DNA from: an uncultured Victivallales bacterium
GTDB lineage: Bacteria; Verrucomicrobiota; Lentisphaeria; Oligosphaerales; JAFGRS01
NCBI GenBank assembly: GCA_903834675.1
Contig: CAILKC010000718.1
Coordinates: forward strand, 1 to 5,859
DNA length: 5,859 nucleotides
Reading direction: 5' to 3'
The notes beneath the pieces are model-generated. The model saw only the letters and a program-made list of their open reading frames with translations. It searched no databases and had not been told where the DNA came from. The position numbers and the translations under genes are program-made. Of the stretch, positions 1 to 5,859 are shown in pieces (position 1 is the first letter of the stretch; the number at the start of each line of letters is the position of its first letter).

Positions 1-385
1 CCGTCTGGCGCAAGGCGGAATCGAGATGCGGTACCTGAGCGTCTCTTCCGCCCGCAGGGCGTGGAGGTCGGCGGGCCGTCATGCCTGAGGGCAGGACATC
101 CGCCGTCTCTGGATGGGGATACGGCGGGGACCGCCGGCTCCAGGGCGGGATGGCGCCAGGCGGACCAGAGATGCCGTCCGCAAGCCACTTTACAGGGTTC
201 AGCCAGGCACGATACCGATTCCGACCCCGATTTCTGCACAGCTTCTGAGTCGTCACCACCTACGGAGCTGACTTGCGCCCCACGGTTTGGGGACGTCTTG
301 CAGTCTGCCTGCCAATGCGTTACTGTACCCTCCAGTGGATTTTGCTGTAGTAATCCGATAGTGATAGTTGGCCAAGGAGAAAGTC
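1..385. other. 5' non-coding stretch, no supportable gene
   Basis: I see no convincing gene here. Frame 1 stays open across the whole stretch and on to position 891, but its translation is rich in Arg, Gly, Ser, Pro and Cys and resembles no protein family. It also overlaps the better-supported lipoprotein gene in another frame. The tail of an upstream gene could end at the TGA at 86-88 (frame 2) or at 36-38 (frame 3); both tails are too short to judge. The first 160 nt contain short overlapping inverted repeats: 50-55 with 71-76, 100-106 with 121-127, and 122-127 with 131-136. From about 310 the sequence becomes more AT-rich, as expected for a promoter and leader region, but no clear -35/-10 pair stands out. 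Confidence 0.6.
374..380 (+). promoter_or_regulatory. Shine-Dalgarno site of the lipoprotein gene
   Basis: AAGGAGA lies 5 nt before the ATG at 386. It decides the start: the in-frame TTG at 368 lies upstream of this site, directly after the in-frame TAG at 365-367, and would place the ribosome-binding sequence inside the gene. Confidence 0.75.
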
Positions 386-964
386 ATGAGAGACGCGCGG
401 CGGTATTCGACTCTGGCAGTCAGTCTGGGCTGTGCATTGGTGTTTCTCGGTTTGCAGGGTTGCACCTACCTGACGTACCGCGGTCAGGACGCCATGGAGA
501 TCATGGATCTTGGCGTGACGGTCTCCCAGAAGCCGGGGTTCGCCCTCTACTACGACTTCATTCCGATCATCCCCATTGGGGTAGGCTACGTGGACGGGTA
601 CTTCCTGGGCCTGGGAGGTGGCAAGGCGGGGGCTATGAAGCATTACGAGAAGAGCTACGGGGCGATTCTGTGGGGTCAGGAAGAGGTCGGGTTCGGGGTC
701 TACGACACGGCGGTTCCGGAGTCGGTGCGCTTCCAGCGGACGGGCGCCATCGGTCTGTCCCAGGGACCGGTTCCCGGGCCGGACTACATGATCTCCTGTC
801 CGCACTACCTGCACCTCGGCTGGATCGGGGTGGTGGCGAGCCCGCGCTACCTGCAGATCATCGATTTCATCCTCGGCTTCAGCACTCTTGATATCTGCCA
901 CGACGACGGCACGGAGAGGGGCTCCTGGAGCGCGGCTCCAGTGGCGGCGGCTCCGGCGCCCTGA
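386..964 (+). CDS. Predicted lipoprotein of unknown function
   Basis: The product is 192 aa and probably membrane-anchored outside the cytoplasm. The N-terminus is a short lipoprotein signal peptide: basic residues (R3, R5, R6), a hydrophobic core at about 8-23, then a lipobox-like L-Q-G-C with the acceptor cysteine at C26. The mature part is rich in Gly and aromatic residues and has no repeats. Distinctive stretches are PIIPIGVGYVDGYFLGLGGG around residues 60-80, PGPDYMISC at 130-138 and LGWIGVVASPRYLQ just after. The last ~12 residues form an Ala/Pro tail. I recall similar small lipoproteins from PVC bacteria but cannot name a family or function. The ATG at 386 is chosen for its strong Shine-Dalgarno site. 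A 94-nt gap separates it from the radical SAM gene, so it may be transcribed separately. The function call is open; that it is a real gene is fairly sure. Confidence 0.75.
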   Translation: MRDARRYSTLAVSLGCALVFLGLQGCTYLTYRGQDAMEIMDLGVTVSQKPGFALYYDFIPIIPIGVGYVDGYFLGLGGGKAGAMKHYEKSYGAILWGQEEVGFGVYDTAVPESVRFQRTGAIGLSQGPVPGPDYMISCPHYLHLGWIGVVASPRYLQIIDFILGFSTLDICHDDGTERGSWSAAPVAAAPAP

Positions 965-972
965 CCTGACCT

Positions 973-985
973 ATCATTGTATAGT
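973..985 (+). promoter_or_regulatory. Possible -10 region upstream of the radical SAM gene
   Basis: The gap between the lipoprotein and the radical SAM gene contains a short AT-rich island. TATAGT at 980-985 matches the bacterial -10 consensus at five of six positions and is preceded directly by TG. No acceptable -35 hexamer lies 16-18 nt upstream, where the sequence is GC-rich coding DNA. This is a weak candidate, offered because the flanking sequence is otherwise GC-rich. Confidence 0.2.
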
Positions 986-1044
986 CTGGCTGCCCTTGTG
1001 AGTGTGGTGCGACTTCGCCCGCACGCCTTGGGCAGCGGCGGCAT

Positions 1045-1049
1045 AAGGA
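1045..1049 (+). promoter_or_regulatory. Shine-Dalgarno site supporting the GTG start at 1059
   Basis: AAGGA ends 9 nt before the GTG at 1059, a normal spacing. It supports the GTG as the true start of the radical SAM gene, so that the N-terminal cysteine pair (C18, C21) belongs to the protein. Confidence 0.6.
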
Positions 1050-1058
1050 TGCGGCAAC

Positions 1059-2648
1059 GTGGCAAACGCGAATGCAGCAAGCGGTTCAAGCACAGGCAAC
1101 CGGGGGGTCTGCAGCACCTGCGGCAAGGTGACCCCGGCACACCACGAGTTTCGGACGAACACGGTGGTGCTGGTTAAGGACTGCCCGGACTGCGGCGTCA
1201 CCGAGACCGTCGTCTCGACCAACGTTGAGCGCTACCGCCAGAAGCGCGAGTTGACGGGTTACACGGGCGAAGCCGAGAAGACCTGCGGCCTGAACTGCCT
1301 ATCGTGCAAGGCCCACAAGCCCCCGACGCTGGTCTTCCTTGACGTCACCAATCGTTGCAACATGAATTGCCCCATCTGCCTGGCGAATATCCCGGCGATG
1401 GGTTTTCGCTTCGATCCGCCCCGGGCCTACTTCGAGCACATCTTTGCGCATCTGAGCAAGATCAATCCGCGGCCGAAGATCCAGCTCTTCGGGGGTGAGC
1501 CGACCTGTCGCGAGGACCTGATTGAGCTGATCGAGATGGCTCGCGATACCTACGGCCTGGAAGCGCGCGTCGTGACCAACGGTATCCGGCTTGCCGACGA
1601 AGAGTACTGCAAACGGCTGCTGGCGACGGGCTGTCAGCTCATGTTCTCTTTCGACGGGCGCAGCCCCGAGATCTACGCCAAGACCCGGAAGAGCACCGGG
1701 GCCTACGACAAGAAGCTCGCGGCGCTCGAGAACGTGCGCAAGCACCGCAAGTCCAAGATCACCCTGATGGTCTGCGTCGGCGAAGGGATCAACGATGCCT
1801 ACCTGGCCGACCTGGTGCAGTACTGTCACGAGGGCCGCGACTTCATTGCGGCGATGGACCTGATTCCGCTGACGGCGCACTGGGGGCCGGAGGAGATCGA
1901 GGCGCACAGCGCCACCATCGAGGACGTCGAGCGCATCATGGCCAAGGAGGTGCCGGGGACTGCCTTCTTCCCGGCGGCCATCATGTATCGGTTTGAGACC
2001 CTGCGCGCCACCTTCCCCGTCGGCCGGCTCACCTTCGGCGGCGCCCATCCTAACTGCGAGTCGGTTAGCGTCATGATCTCTGACGGCACGAAGTACGAGC
2101 CGCTGACCAACTACTTGACCCGGCCGCTGGACGATGTGGTGGTGGATCTCCTCGCCTTGGACCAGCGCCTGGGCGAGACCCTGCCGCGCAGCCTGCTCGG
2201 CCGTCTGTTCGGTCGGAAGGGCCGCCAGGCCGTCTACGCTCGGGCGCTGTACCGCCTGGCTCGTCGCAGCCTGAACCTGCCGGCGATTTTCGGCGGCACC
2301 ACCAAGGTCAAGATGGCCAAGATCGTCTGGGGCCTGCTCCAGGGGCGCAAGTTGAAGCACCTGCTGCGGCAGCACACGCGGGTTCACGGGCTTCTGCGGG
2401 TGATGGTTCTGCCCTTCGAGGAAAAGGAATGTGTCGAGGCAGCCCGTCTGGTCGACTGCCCGGCCCAGTTTGCCTATGAGCATCCGGTGACCAAAGAGGT
2501 TCGTCTCATGCCCGTGTGCGCCTGGGTGATCCATAAGAACCCCATCCTGCGCGAGACCGCGGCCCGCTATGGCGTCGACCTGCAGACTGGCAGCGACGGG
2601 CTGGCCGCGTTGCAGAAGGGCGCGGATGCCGACGCTGTGGTCGGCTGA
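1059..2648 (+). CDS. Radical SAM enzyme, Tes/MJ0619-like (COG1964 type)
   Basis: The product is 529 aa and starts with GTG. The radical SAM cluster motif is C100-x3-C104-x2-C107 in TNRCNMNCPICLAN, followed by FGGEPTCREDL (SAM-binding GGE region) and VVTNGIRLA. An N-terminal four-cysteine knuckle (C18-x2-C21 and C42-x2-C45) looks like a rubredoxin- or zinc-ribbon-type site. C76, C80, C83 and H86 lie just before the core. The C-terminus has more cysteines (C458, C467, and C487 in MPVCAW) that could bind an auxiliary cluster; C333 lies between. This architecture and length match archaeal Tes (tetraether lipid synthase) and MJ0619, which carry several metal centres and act on unactivated carbons. 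The true substrate cannot be read from the sequence: lipid C-C coupling, methylation or peptide/cofactor modification are all possible. The PLP enzyme gene follows 10 nt downstream, which suggests co-expression. Radical SAM membership is certain; the Tes-like placement is from motif resemblance. Confidence 0.9.
   Translation: MANANAASGSSTGNRGVCSTCGKVTPAHHEFRTNTVVLVKDCPDCGVTETVVSTNVERYRQKRELTGYTGEAEKTCGLNCLSCKAHKPPTLVFLDVTNRCNMNCPICLANIPAMGFRFDPPRAYFEHIFAHLSKINPRPKIQLFGGEPTCREDLIELIEMARDTYGLEARVVTNGIRLADEEYCKRLLATGCQLMFSFDGRSPEIYAKTRKSTGAYDKKLAALENVRKHRKSKITLMVCVGEGINDAYLADLVQYCHEGRDFIAAMDLIPLTAHWGPEEIEAHSATIEDVERIMAKEVPGTAFFPAAIMYRFETLRATFPVGRLTFGGAHPNCESVSVMISDGTKYEPLTNYLTRPLDDVVVDLLALDQRLGETLPRSLLGRLFGRKGRQAVYARALYRLARRSLNLPAIFGGTTKVKMAKIVWGLLQGRKLKHLLRQHTRVHGLLRVMVLPFEEKECVEAARLVDCPAQFAYEHPVTKEVRLMPVCAWVIHKNPILRETAARYGVDLQTGSDGLAALQKGADADAVVG
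2614..2620 (+). promoter_or_regulatory. Shine-Dalgarno-like site suggesting an alternative start at 2626
   Basis: AGAAGGG sits 5 nt before an in-frame ATG at 2626, inside the 3' end of the radical SAM gene. The ATG at 2659, just after that gene's stop, has no clear site of its own. If this site is used, the PLP enzyme gains 11 residues and the two genes overlap by 23 nt. Confidence 0.35.
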
Positions 2649-2658
2649 GCATCACACC

Positions 2659-4134
2659 ATGCAGCAGACGAGCAACAGGGTCGAAACGGGCTTTCCTGCC
2701 GCGCCGGAGGTGCCCGCAGCCGAGGGCGCCGCAGCCTTGTTTGCCAGCGGCCGGGCCCGTGAACTCTTCGCCGGCATGGATGCCGACGCGCCGCTGTTGG
2801 ACGGGCGCTCCCGGCCCTATGTCAACCTGGACAATGCGGCGACGACCCCGCCCCTGCGCTGCGTTCTGGACCACCTGTACCGCTGCGCGGGATGGTACGG
2901 CAGCGTCCACCGCGGCACCGGGTTCAAATCGCTGCTCTCGAACGAGGCTCTGCATCTCAGCCGTGAACGGGTCGGGGCTTTCGTCGGCGCTGACCCGGCC
3001 TATCACACCGTCGTCTTCTGCGCCAACACCACCGACGCTTTGAACCGGCTCTGCAACCGCTTTGAACTGCAGCCCGGGGAGATGTTCCTGAGCACGATTG
3101 TGGAGCACCACTCCAATCTGCTGCCCTGGCGCTTCAAGGGCCAGGTGGATTACGTTGGCGCGAAGTCGCCCTGCGGCATGGTTGACCTTGAGGATCTCCA
3201 GGCCAAGCTGCGCCAGCACCACGGCAAGGTCCGCTTGGTGGCCGTCAGCGGCGCCTCGAATGTGACGGGGCTGATCCCGCCGCTGGCGCAGATGGCGCGC
3301 CTGGTTCATGCCCATGGGGCGCAATTGTTGGTCGATGCCTCGCAACTGGTCGCGCATCGCCCCATCGTCATGGGCTGCGCCACCGACCCCGAGCGTATCG
3401 ACTTCATGGTTTTCAGCGGCCATAAGATGTATGCGCCCTTCGGCAGTGGGGTGCTGATCGGTCCCCGCGACTTCTTCGCTGCCAGTCGGCCCAGCCTGGT
3501 GGGCGGCGGGGCGGTGCGCCTCGTCACTCTCAGCGACATCGAGTGGGCCGAGGTTCCCGACAAGGAGGAGGCCGGTACGCCCAACCTGCTGGGCATCTGC
3601 GCCCTGAGCCGGGCCATGGAGACCCTGACTGAGATCGGCATGCAGAAGATCGCCGACCATGAGCAATCTCTCACCCGTTACACCTTGGCCAGGCTTGAGA
3701 AGATCCCCGGTATCACGATTGTCGGGGGTTGCCAGATGGTGAACCTGACCCAGCGTTTGGGGGTCATTCCGATCCAGGCCGAGGGCTACAATCACGCTCA
3801 ACTCGCCGCCATCCTGGGCTACGAGTGGGGTATTGGCGTGCGCAACGGCTGCTTCTGTGCGCATCCCTACATCAAGCACCTGCTCGGGGTCAGCGACGCG
3901 GAATTGGACGGCTTTCTCGAGGAGCTGAGAGGGGGGCGGCAGAGGTTGCTCCCCGGCCTGGTGCGCATCAGCCTCGGGCTGCACAACACCCCGGCCGATA
4001 TCGACTACCTCGGCACGGCGCTGGAGACCATCCTGCGCCATGGCCCCCAGGCGACCTACCGCTTTGACGCCGCCACCGAGAGCTACTCGCCCGAAGGCTT
4101 CCAGTTCGACTTCGCACCCTACCTACGCTTGTAG
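2659..4134 (+). CDS. Class V aminotransferase-fold PLP enzyme, cysteine desulfurase-like
   Basis: The product is 491 aa from this ATG (502 aa from ATG 2626). It is a fold-type I PLP enzyme of the SufS/CsdA side of class V. The N-terminal substrate-side motif is NLDNAATTPP (D58). EHHSNLLPW holds the His that stacks on PLP (H150 or H151). VDASQ holds D226 and Q229, which contact the cofactor. FSGHKMYAPFGSG holds the Schiff-base lysine K256. GTPNLLG follows. RNGCFCAHP puts C400 where SufS has its persulfide cysteine, with R395 as the carboxylate-binding arginine; C398 makes an unusual C-x-C. It is about 85 residues longer than a typical ~406-aa SufS, with an extended N-terminus (~50 aa) and a C-terminal tail ending FDFAPYLRL. 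The likely reaction is sulfur release from cysteine or a related C-S lyase or transaminase step; the substrate is not certain. Its place between a radical SAM gene and miaB fits sulfur or iron-sulfur supply. Confidence 0.88.
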   Translation: MQQTSNRVETGFPAAPEVPAAEGAAALFASGRARELFAGMDADAPLLDGRSRPYVNLDNAATTPPLRCVLDHLYRCAGWYGSVHRGTGFKSLLSNEALHLSRERVGAFVGADPAYHTVVFCANTTDALNRLCNRFELQPGEMFLSTIVEHHSNLLPWRFKGQVDYVGAKSPCGMVDLEDLQAKLRQHHGKVRLVAVSGASNVTGLIPPLAQMARLVHAHGAQLLVDASQLVAHRPIVMGCATDPERIDFMVFSGHKMYAPFGSGVLIGPRDFFAASRPSLVGGGAVRLVTLSDIEWAEVPDKEEAGTPNLLGICALSRAMETLTEIGMQKIADHEQSLTRYTLARLEKIPGITIVGGCQMVNLTQRLGVIPIQAEGYNHAQLAAILGYEWGIGVRNGCFCAHPYIKHLLGVSDAELDGFLEELRGGRQRLLPGLVRISLGLHNTPADIDYLGTALETILRHGPQATYRFDAATESYSPEGFQFDFAPYLRL

Positions 4135-4189
4135 CGCCAAGGTCGGCGTCAGGGCAGGCTGCGACGCCGTAAACGGAAGCCAGAGTTCG

Positions 4190-5530
4190 GTGGCAAGATT
4201 CCTCATACGCACCTACGGCTGCCAGATGAACGAGCGCGATTCGGAGTTGCTCGCCTGTCTGCTGCGCGACCATGGGCATTTGCCGACGGAGTCCGAAGAG
4301 CAGGCTGACATCATCCTGGTGAATACCTGCAGCGTTCGGGACCAGGCCGAGCGTAAGGCGATCGGCAAGATCGGCTTGTTCAAGCGCCTCAAACGCCAGA
4401 AGCCAGGGCTGGTCATCGGCCTCATCGGCTGCATGGCCCAGGCCTATGGACACACCCTGCTCGAACAACTGCCGCACGTAGCCCTGGTTGTCGGCCCGGA
4501 CCAACTCCACGACATCCCGGACTTGGTGGACGAGGCTCTCAAAGGCGCCCAGGCCGTGGTGGCCACCCAGGTCCGCGAGGAGCTTCCCGGTGACCTCTCG
4601 GCACACGGGCCCGACCAGGTCTCCGCCAGCGTTGCCGTCATGCGGGGTTGCGACCAGTTCTGCTCCTATTGCATCGTTCCCCAGACGCGGGGTCATGAGC
4701 GCAGTCGGCCGGTCGAGGACATCGTGCAGGAAGTGGCGCAGTTGGCGGCCCGGGGCACCCGCGAAGTCCTGCTGCTGGGCCAGAACATCACCGCCTACGG
4801 CCTGGCCGAGGCCCGCCGCGCCGGCGCCCAGGCCGCGCCGACGCCGCGCTTTGCCGACCTGCTGCGCGCCGTGCATGCAGTCCCCGGCATCGAGCGCCTC
4901 CGTTTCACCTCACCCCATGTCCGCTTCATGGACGCGGACTTTGTGGACTGCGTGTGCTCGCTCCCGAAGGTCTGCAAAGCCTTCCACATCCCCGTCCAAT
5001 CGGGGTCGGATCGCATCCTGCGGCTGATGCACCGTGGCTATACAGCGGCAGACTACCTGGGGGTCGTGGACGCCATTCGGAGCCGCCTGGGCAGCGTCAC
5101 CTTCTCCACCGACGTGATCGTCGGCTTCCCCTCCGAGACCGAGGCTGACTTCGCGGCCACGCGGGAACTCATGCAGCGGGTCGGCTTCGACATGGCCTAC
5201 ATCTTCAAGTACTCGCCCCGGCGCGGCACTCAGGCCGCCGAGAAGTATGCCGATGACGTCCCGGCCGAGGTTAAGCTGCAGCGCAACCAAGTGCTCCTTG
5301 ATGACCTGGAAGCCAGTGTCGCTGGGCGTAACCAGGCCTACGTCGGGCAGTGCGTCGAGGTGCTCGTCGAGGGCCCGAGCCGACGCAATGCGGCGCGCTG
5401 GCAGGGGCGTTCAGACACCAACAAGGTCGTCATCTTCGACCCCGTCGGCGCGCTCAGTCCGGGGGCCTTGGTGCGGGTAGCCATCGAGCGTGGCACCTCC
5501 CACTCGCTCTTCGGCAAGGTGCTCGCCTGA
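4190..5530 (+). CDS. miaB: tRNA-2-methylthio-N6-dimethylallyladenosine synthase MiaB
   Basis: MiaB adds a methylthio group to N6-isopentenyladenosine at position 37 of tRNAs reading UNN codons, in the cytoplasm. The product is 446 aa, normal for the family. The N-terminal methylthiotransferase domain has the three auxiliary-cluster cysteines: C11 in TYGCQMN, C47 in NTCSVR and C81 in GCMAQ. The radical SAM core has C154-x3-C158-x2-C161 (GCDQFCSYCIVP), followed by LLGQNITAYG, FTSPH, HIPVQSGS and DVIVGFPSET. The C-terminal TRAM RNA-binding domain ends with GRSDTNKVV and HSLFGKVL. GTG at 4190 is chosen because it puts the first motif at the usual distance from the N-terminus; upstream in-frame codons run back into the PLP gene with no other good start. 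Its ribosome site is weak (GGAAG at 4175-4179). It follows the PLP enzyme gene by 55 nt and is probably co-transcribed. No key residue is missing. Confidence 0.96.
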   Translation: MARFLIRTYGCQMNERDSELLACLLRDHGHLPTESEEQADIILVNTCSVRDQAERKAIGKIGLFKRLKRQKPGLVIGLIGCMAQAYGHTLLEQLPHVALVVGPDQLHDIPDLVDEALKGAQAVVATQVREELPGDLSAHGPDQVSASVAVMRGCDQFCSYCIVPQTRGHERSRPVEDIVQEVAQLAARGTREVLLLGQNITAYGLAEARRAGAQAAPTPRFADLLRAVHAVPGIERLRFTSPHVRFMDADFVDCVCSLPKVCKAFHIPVQSGSDRILRLMHRGYTAADYLGVVDAIRSRLGSVTFSTDVIVGFPSETEADFAATRELMQRVGFDMAYIFKYSPRRGTQAAEKYADDVPAEVKLQRNQVLLDDLEASVAGRNQAYVGQCVEVLVEGPSRRNAARWQGRSDTNKVVIFDPVGALSPGALVRVAIERGTSHSLFGKVLA

Positions 5531-5652
5531 GGCTCCTCGCTGGCGCGGGGGTGCATGACATCCTTGTCGGGTACCTACTCAGAATCTGTGAAGAAAACGA
5601 CCTGTGCAATAAGAGAGTCCGTCTGAAGCGCTGAAGGCGCGCTGTCATACCA

Positions 5653-5803
5653 GCCCAGGGCAGCGCCCTGGGAATAGAATGGTTATGGGTTTGAGCCCTG
5701 TAGGGGCGAGCCATCTACCCTACCTTCGCGCCGAGGTCGCATGGTCCGCCCCTTCAGGGCTCAATCTTCGCTGTGGACGGGTTCCCATGGCGTTGCCCTG
5801 GGC
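5653..5803. repeat. Nested symmetrical palindrome of four small hairpins
   Basis: Two pairs of arms are centred on the same point (about 5728). The outer arms, 5653-5674 and 5782-5803, are inverted copies matching at 20 of 22 positions. The inner arms, 5691-5714 and 5741-5764, match at 21 of 24, with core TTGAGCCCTG(T/A)AGGGGCG. The linkers (16 and 17 nt) and the 26-nt centre do not pair. Each arm is itself a hairpin: 5654-5672 has a perfect 8-bp stem (CCCAGGGC, loop AGC), 5784-5802 the same with one mismatch, and 5695-5707 and 5748-5760 are GCCCTxxAGGGGC-type short palindromes. No T-run follows in either direction and no transposase is present. It is probably a non-autonomous intergenic repeat (REP- or MITE-like). 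I recall similar sequences being mistranslated as small hypothetical proteins in PVC genomes, but copy number cannot be tested within this window. Confidence 0.75.
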
Positions 5804-5812
5804 GCCCGAAAC

Positions 5813-5825
5813 GCCCCCTTGGGGC
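5813..5825. repeat. Fifth short GC hairpin beside the nested palindrome
   Basis: GCCCC-CTT-GGGGC makes a 5-bp stem with a 3-nt loop, 9 nt beyond the outer arm of the nested palindrome. It has the same style as the inner hairpins (a GCCC/GGGC stem with a tiny loop). It may mark the edge of the repeat or the start of a further unit past the window end. Confidence 0.45.
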
Positions 5826-5859
5826 TGAATACCACCGAACCCTTGTATGAGACTTGCAG

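Larger units (their letters stand above)
5531..5859. other. 3' non-coding stretch carrying palindromic repeats
   Basis: After the miaB stop no convincing gene is visible on either strand to the end of the window. Short open frames on both strands here are unlike known proteins and run through the palindromes. A weak 5-bp stem (5627-5631 with 5639-5643) has no following T-run, so I see no intrinsic terminator for miaB. The second half is dominated by the nested palindrome at 5653-5803 and a further hairpin at 5813-5825. Confidence 0.7.

Noticed and set aside
298..326. Possible promoter TTGCAG-17 nt-TACTGT before the lipoprotein gene
   Set aside because: The -10 hexamer matches the consensus at only three of six positions; not distinguishable from chance.
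61..891. Long open frame in frame 1 (GTG start, 276 codons)
   Set aside because: Its composition is not protein-like, and it overlaps the lipoprotein gene, which has a good ribosome site, signal peptide and lipobox. Long chance frames are common at this GC content.
1299..2534. 411-codon open frame on the minus strand
   Set aside because: Antisense to the radical SAM gene with its clear motifs; shadow frame.
2506..4041. 511-codon open frame on the minus strand
   Set aside because: It lies antisense to the PLP enzyme gene, whose active-site motifs are intact; its translation (rich in Gln, His, Ala, Gly) is typical of a shadow of a GC-rich gene.
4040..4189. Upstream extension of miaB to the ATG at 4040
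   Set aside because: It would overlap the PLP gene by 95 nt and add a Ser/Pro/Ala-rich leader not found in MiaB proteins; GTG 4190 gives the normal N-terminus.
5627..5643. Stem AGCGC/GCGCT after miaB as a terminator
   Set aside because: Only 5 bp with a 7-nt loop and no T-run after it.
5653..5803. CRISPR array or attachment site reading of the palindromic repeats
   Set aside because: The units are inverted, not direct, with no regular spacers, no cas genes, no integrase and no tRNA gene.

Overview
This is a GC-rich bacterial window (roughly 60-65% G+C by eye) with four genes, all on the + strand, between two stretches without supportable genes. The source is most likely a member of the Planctomycetota-Verrucomicrobiota (PVC) group or a relative such as Hydrogenedentes. 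That is an inference from three weak clues: the style of the lipoprotein, the type of palindromic repeat downstream, and the high-GC codon use with GTG starts. No marker gene fixes the phylum.

Layout: 1-385 has no convincing gene, only GC-rich overlapping inverted repeats followed by a more AT-rich leader. 386-964 encodes a small predicted lipoprotein of unknown function. A 94-nt gap with one possible -10 box follows. 1059-2648 encodes a cysteine-rich radical SAM enzyme resembling the archaeal Tes/MJ0619 (COG1964) type. Ten nucleotides later, 2659-4134 encodes a class V (SufS/CsdA-like) PLP enzyme with the Schiff-base lysine and a cysteine in the desulfurase position. After a 55-nt spacer, 4190-5530 encodes MiaB, the tRNA methylthiotransferase, with all six cluster cysteines and a TRAM domain. 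The last 329 nt are non-coding and hold a symmetrical nested palindrome (5653-5803) made of four small hairpins, with a fifth hairpin just outside it.

How the genes may work together: 1059-5530 reads as one likely transcription unit built around iron-sulfur and sulfur chemistry. It has a radical SAM enzyme with probable auxiliary metal sites, a possible persulfide-forming PLP enzyme, and MiaB, which needs two [4Fe-4S] clusters and a sulfur source. The radical SAM/PLP pair is the least understood part and the best candidate for new biochemistry. The terminal palindrome is the clearest structure that no gene explains.
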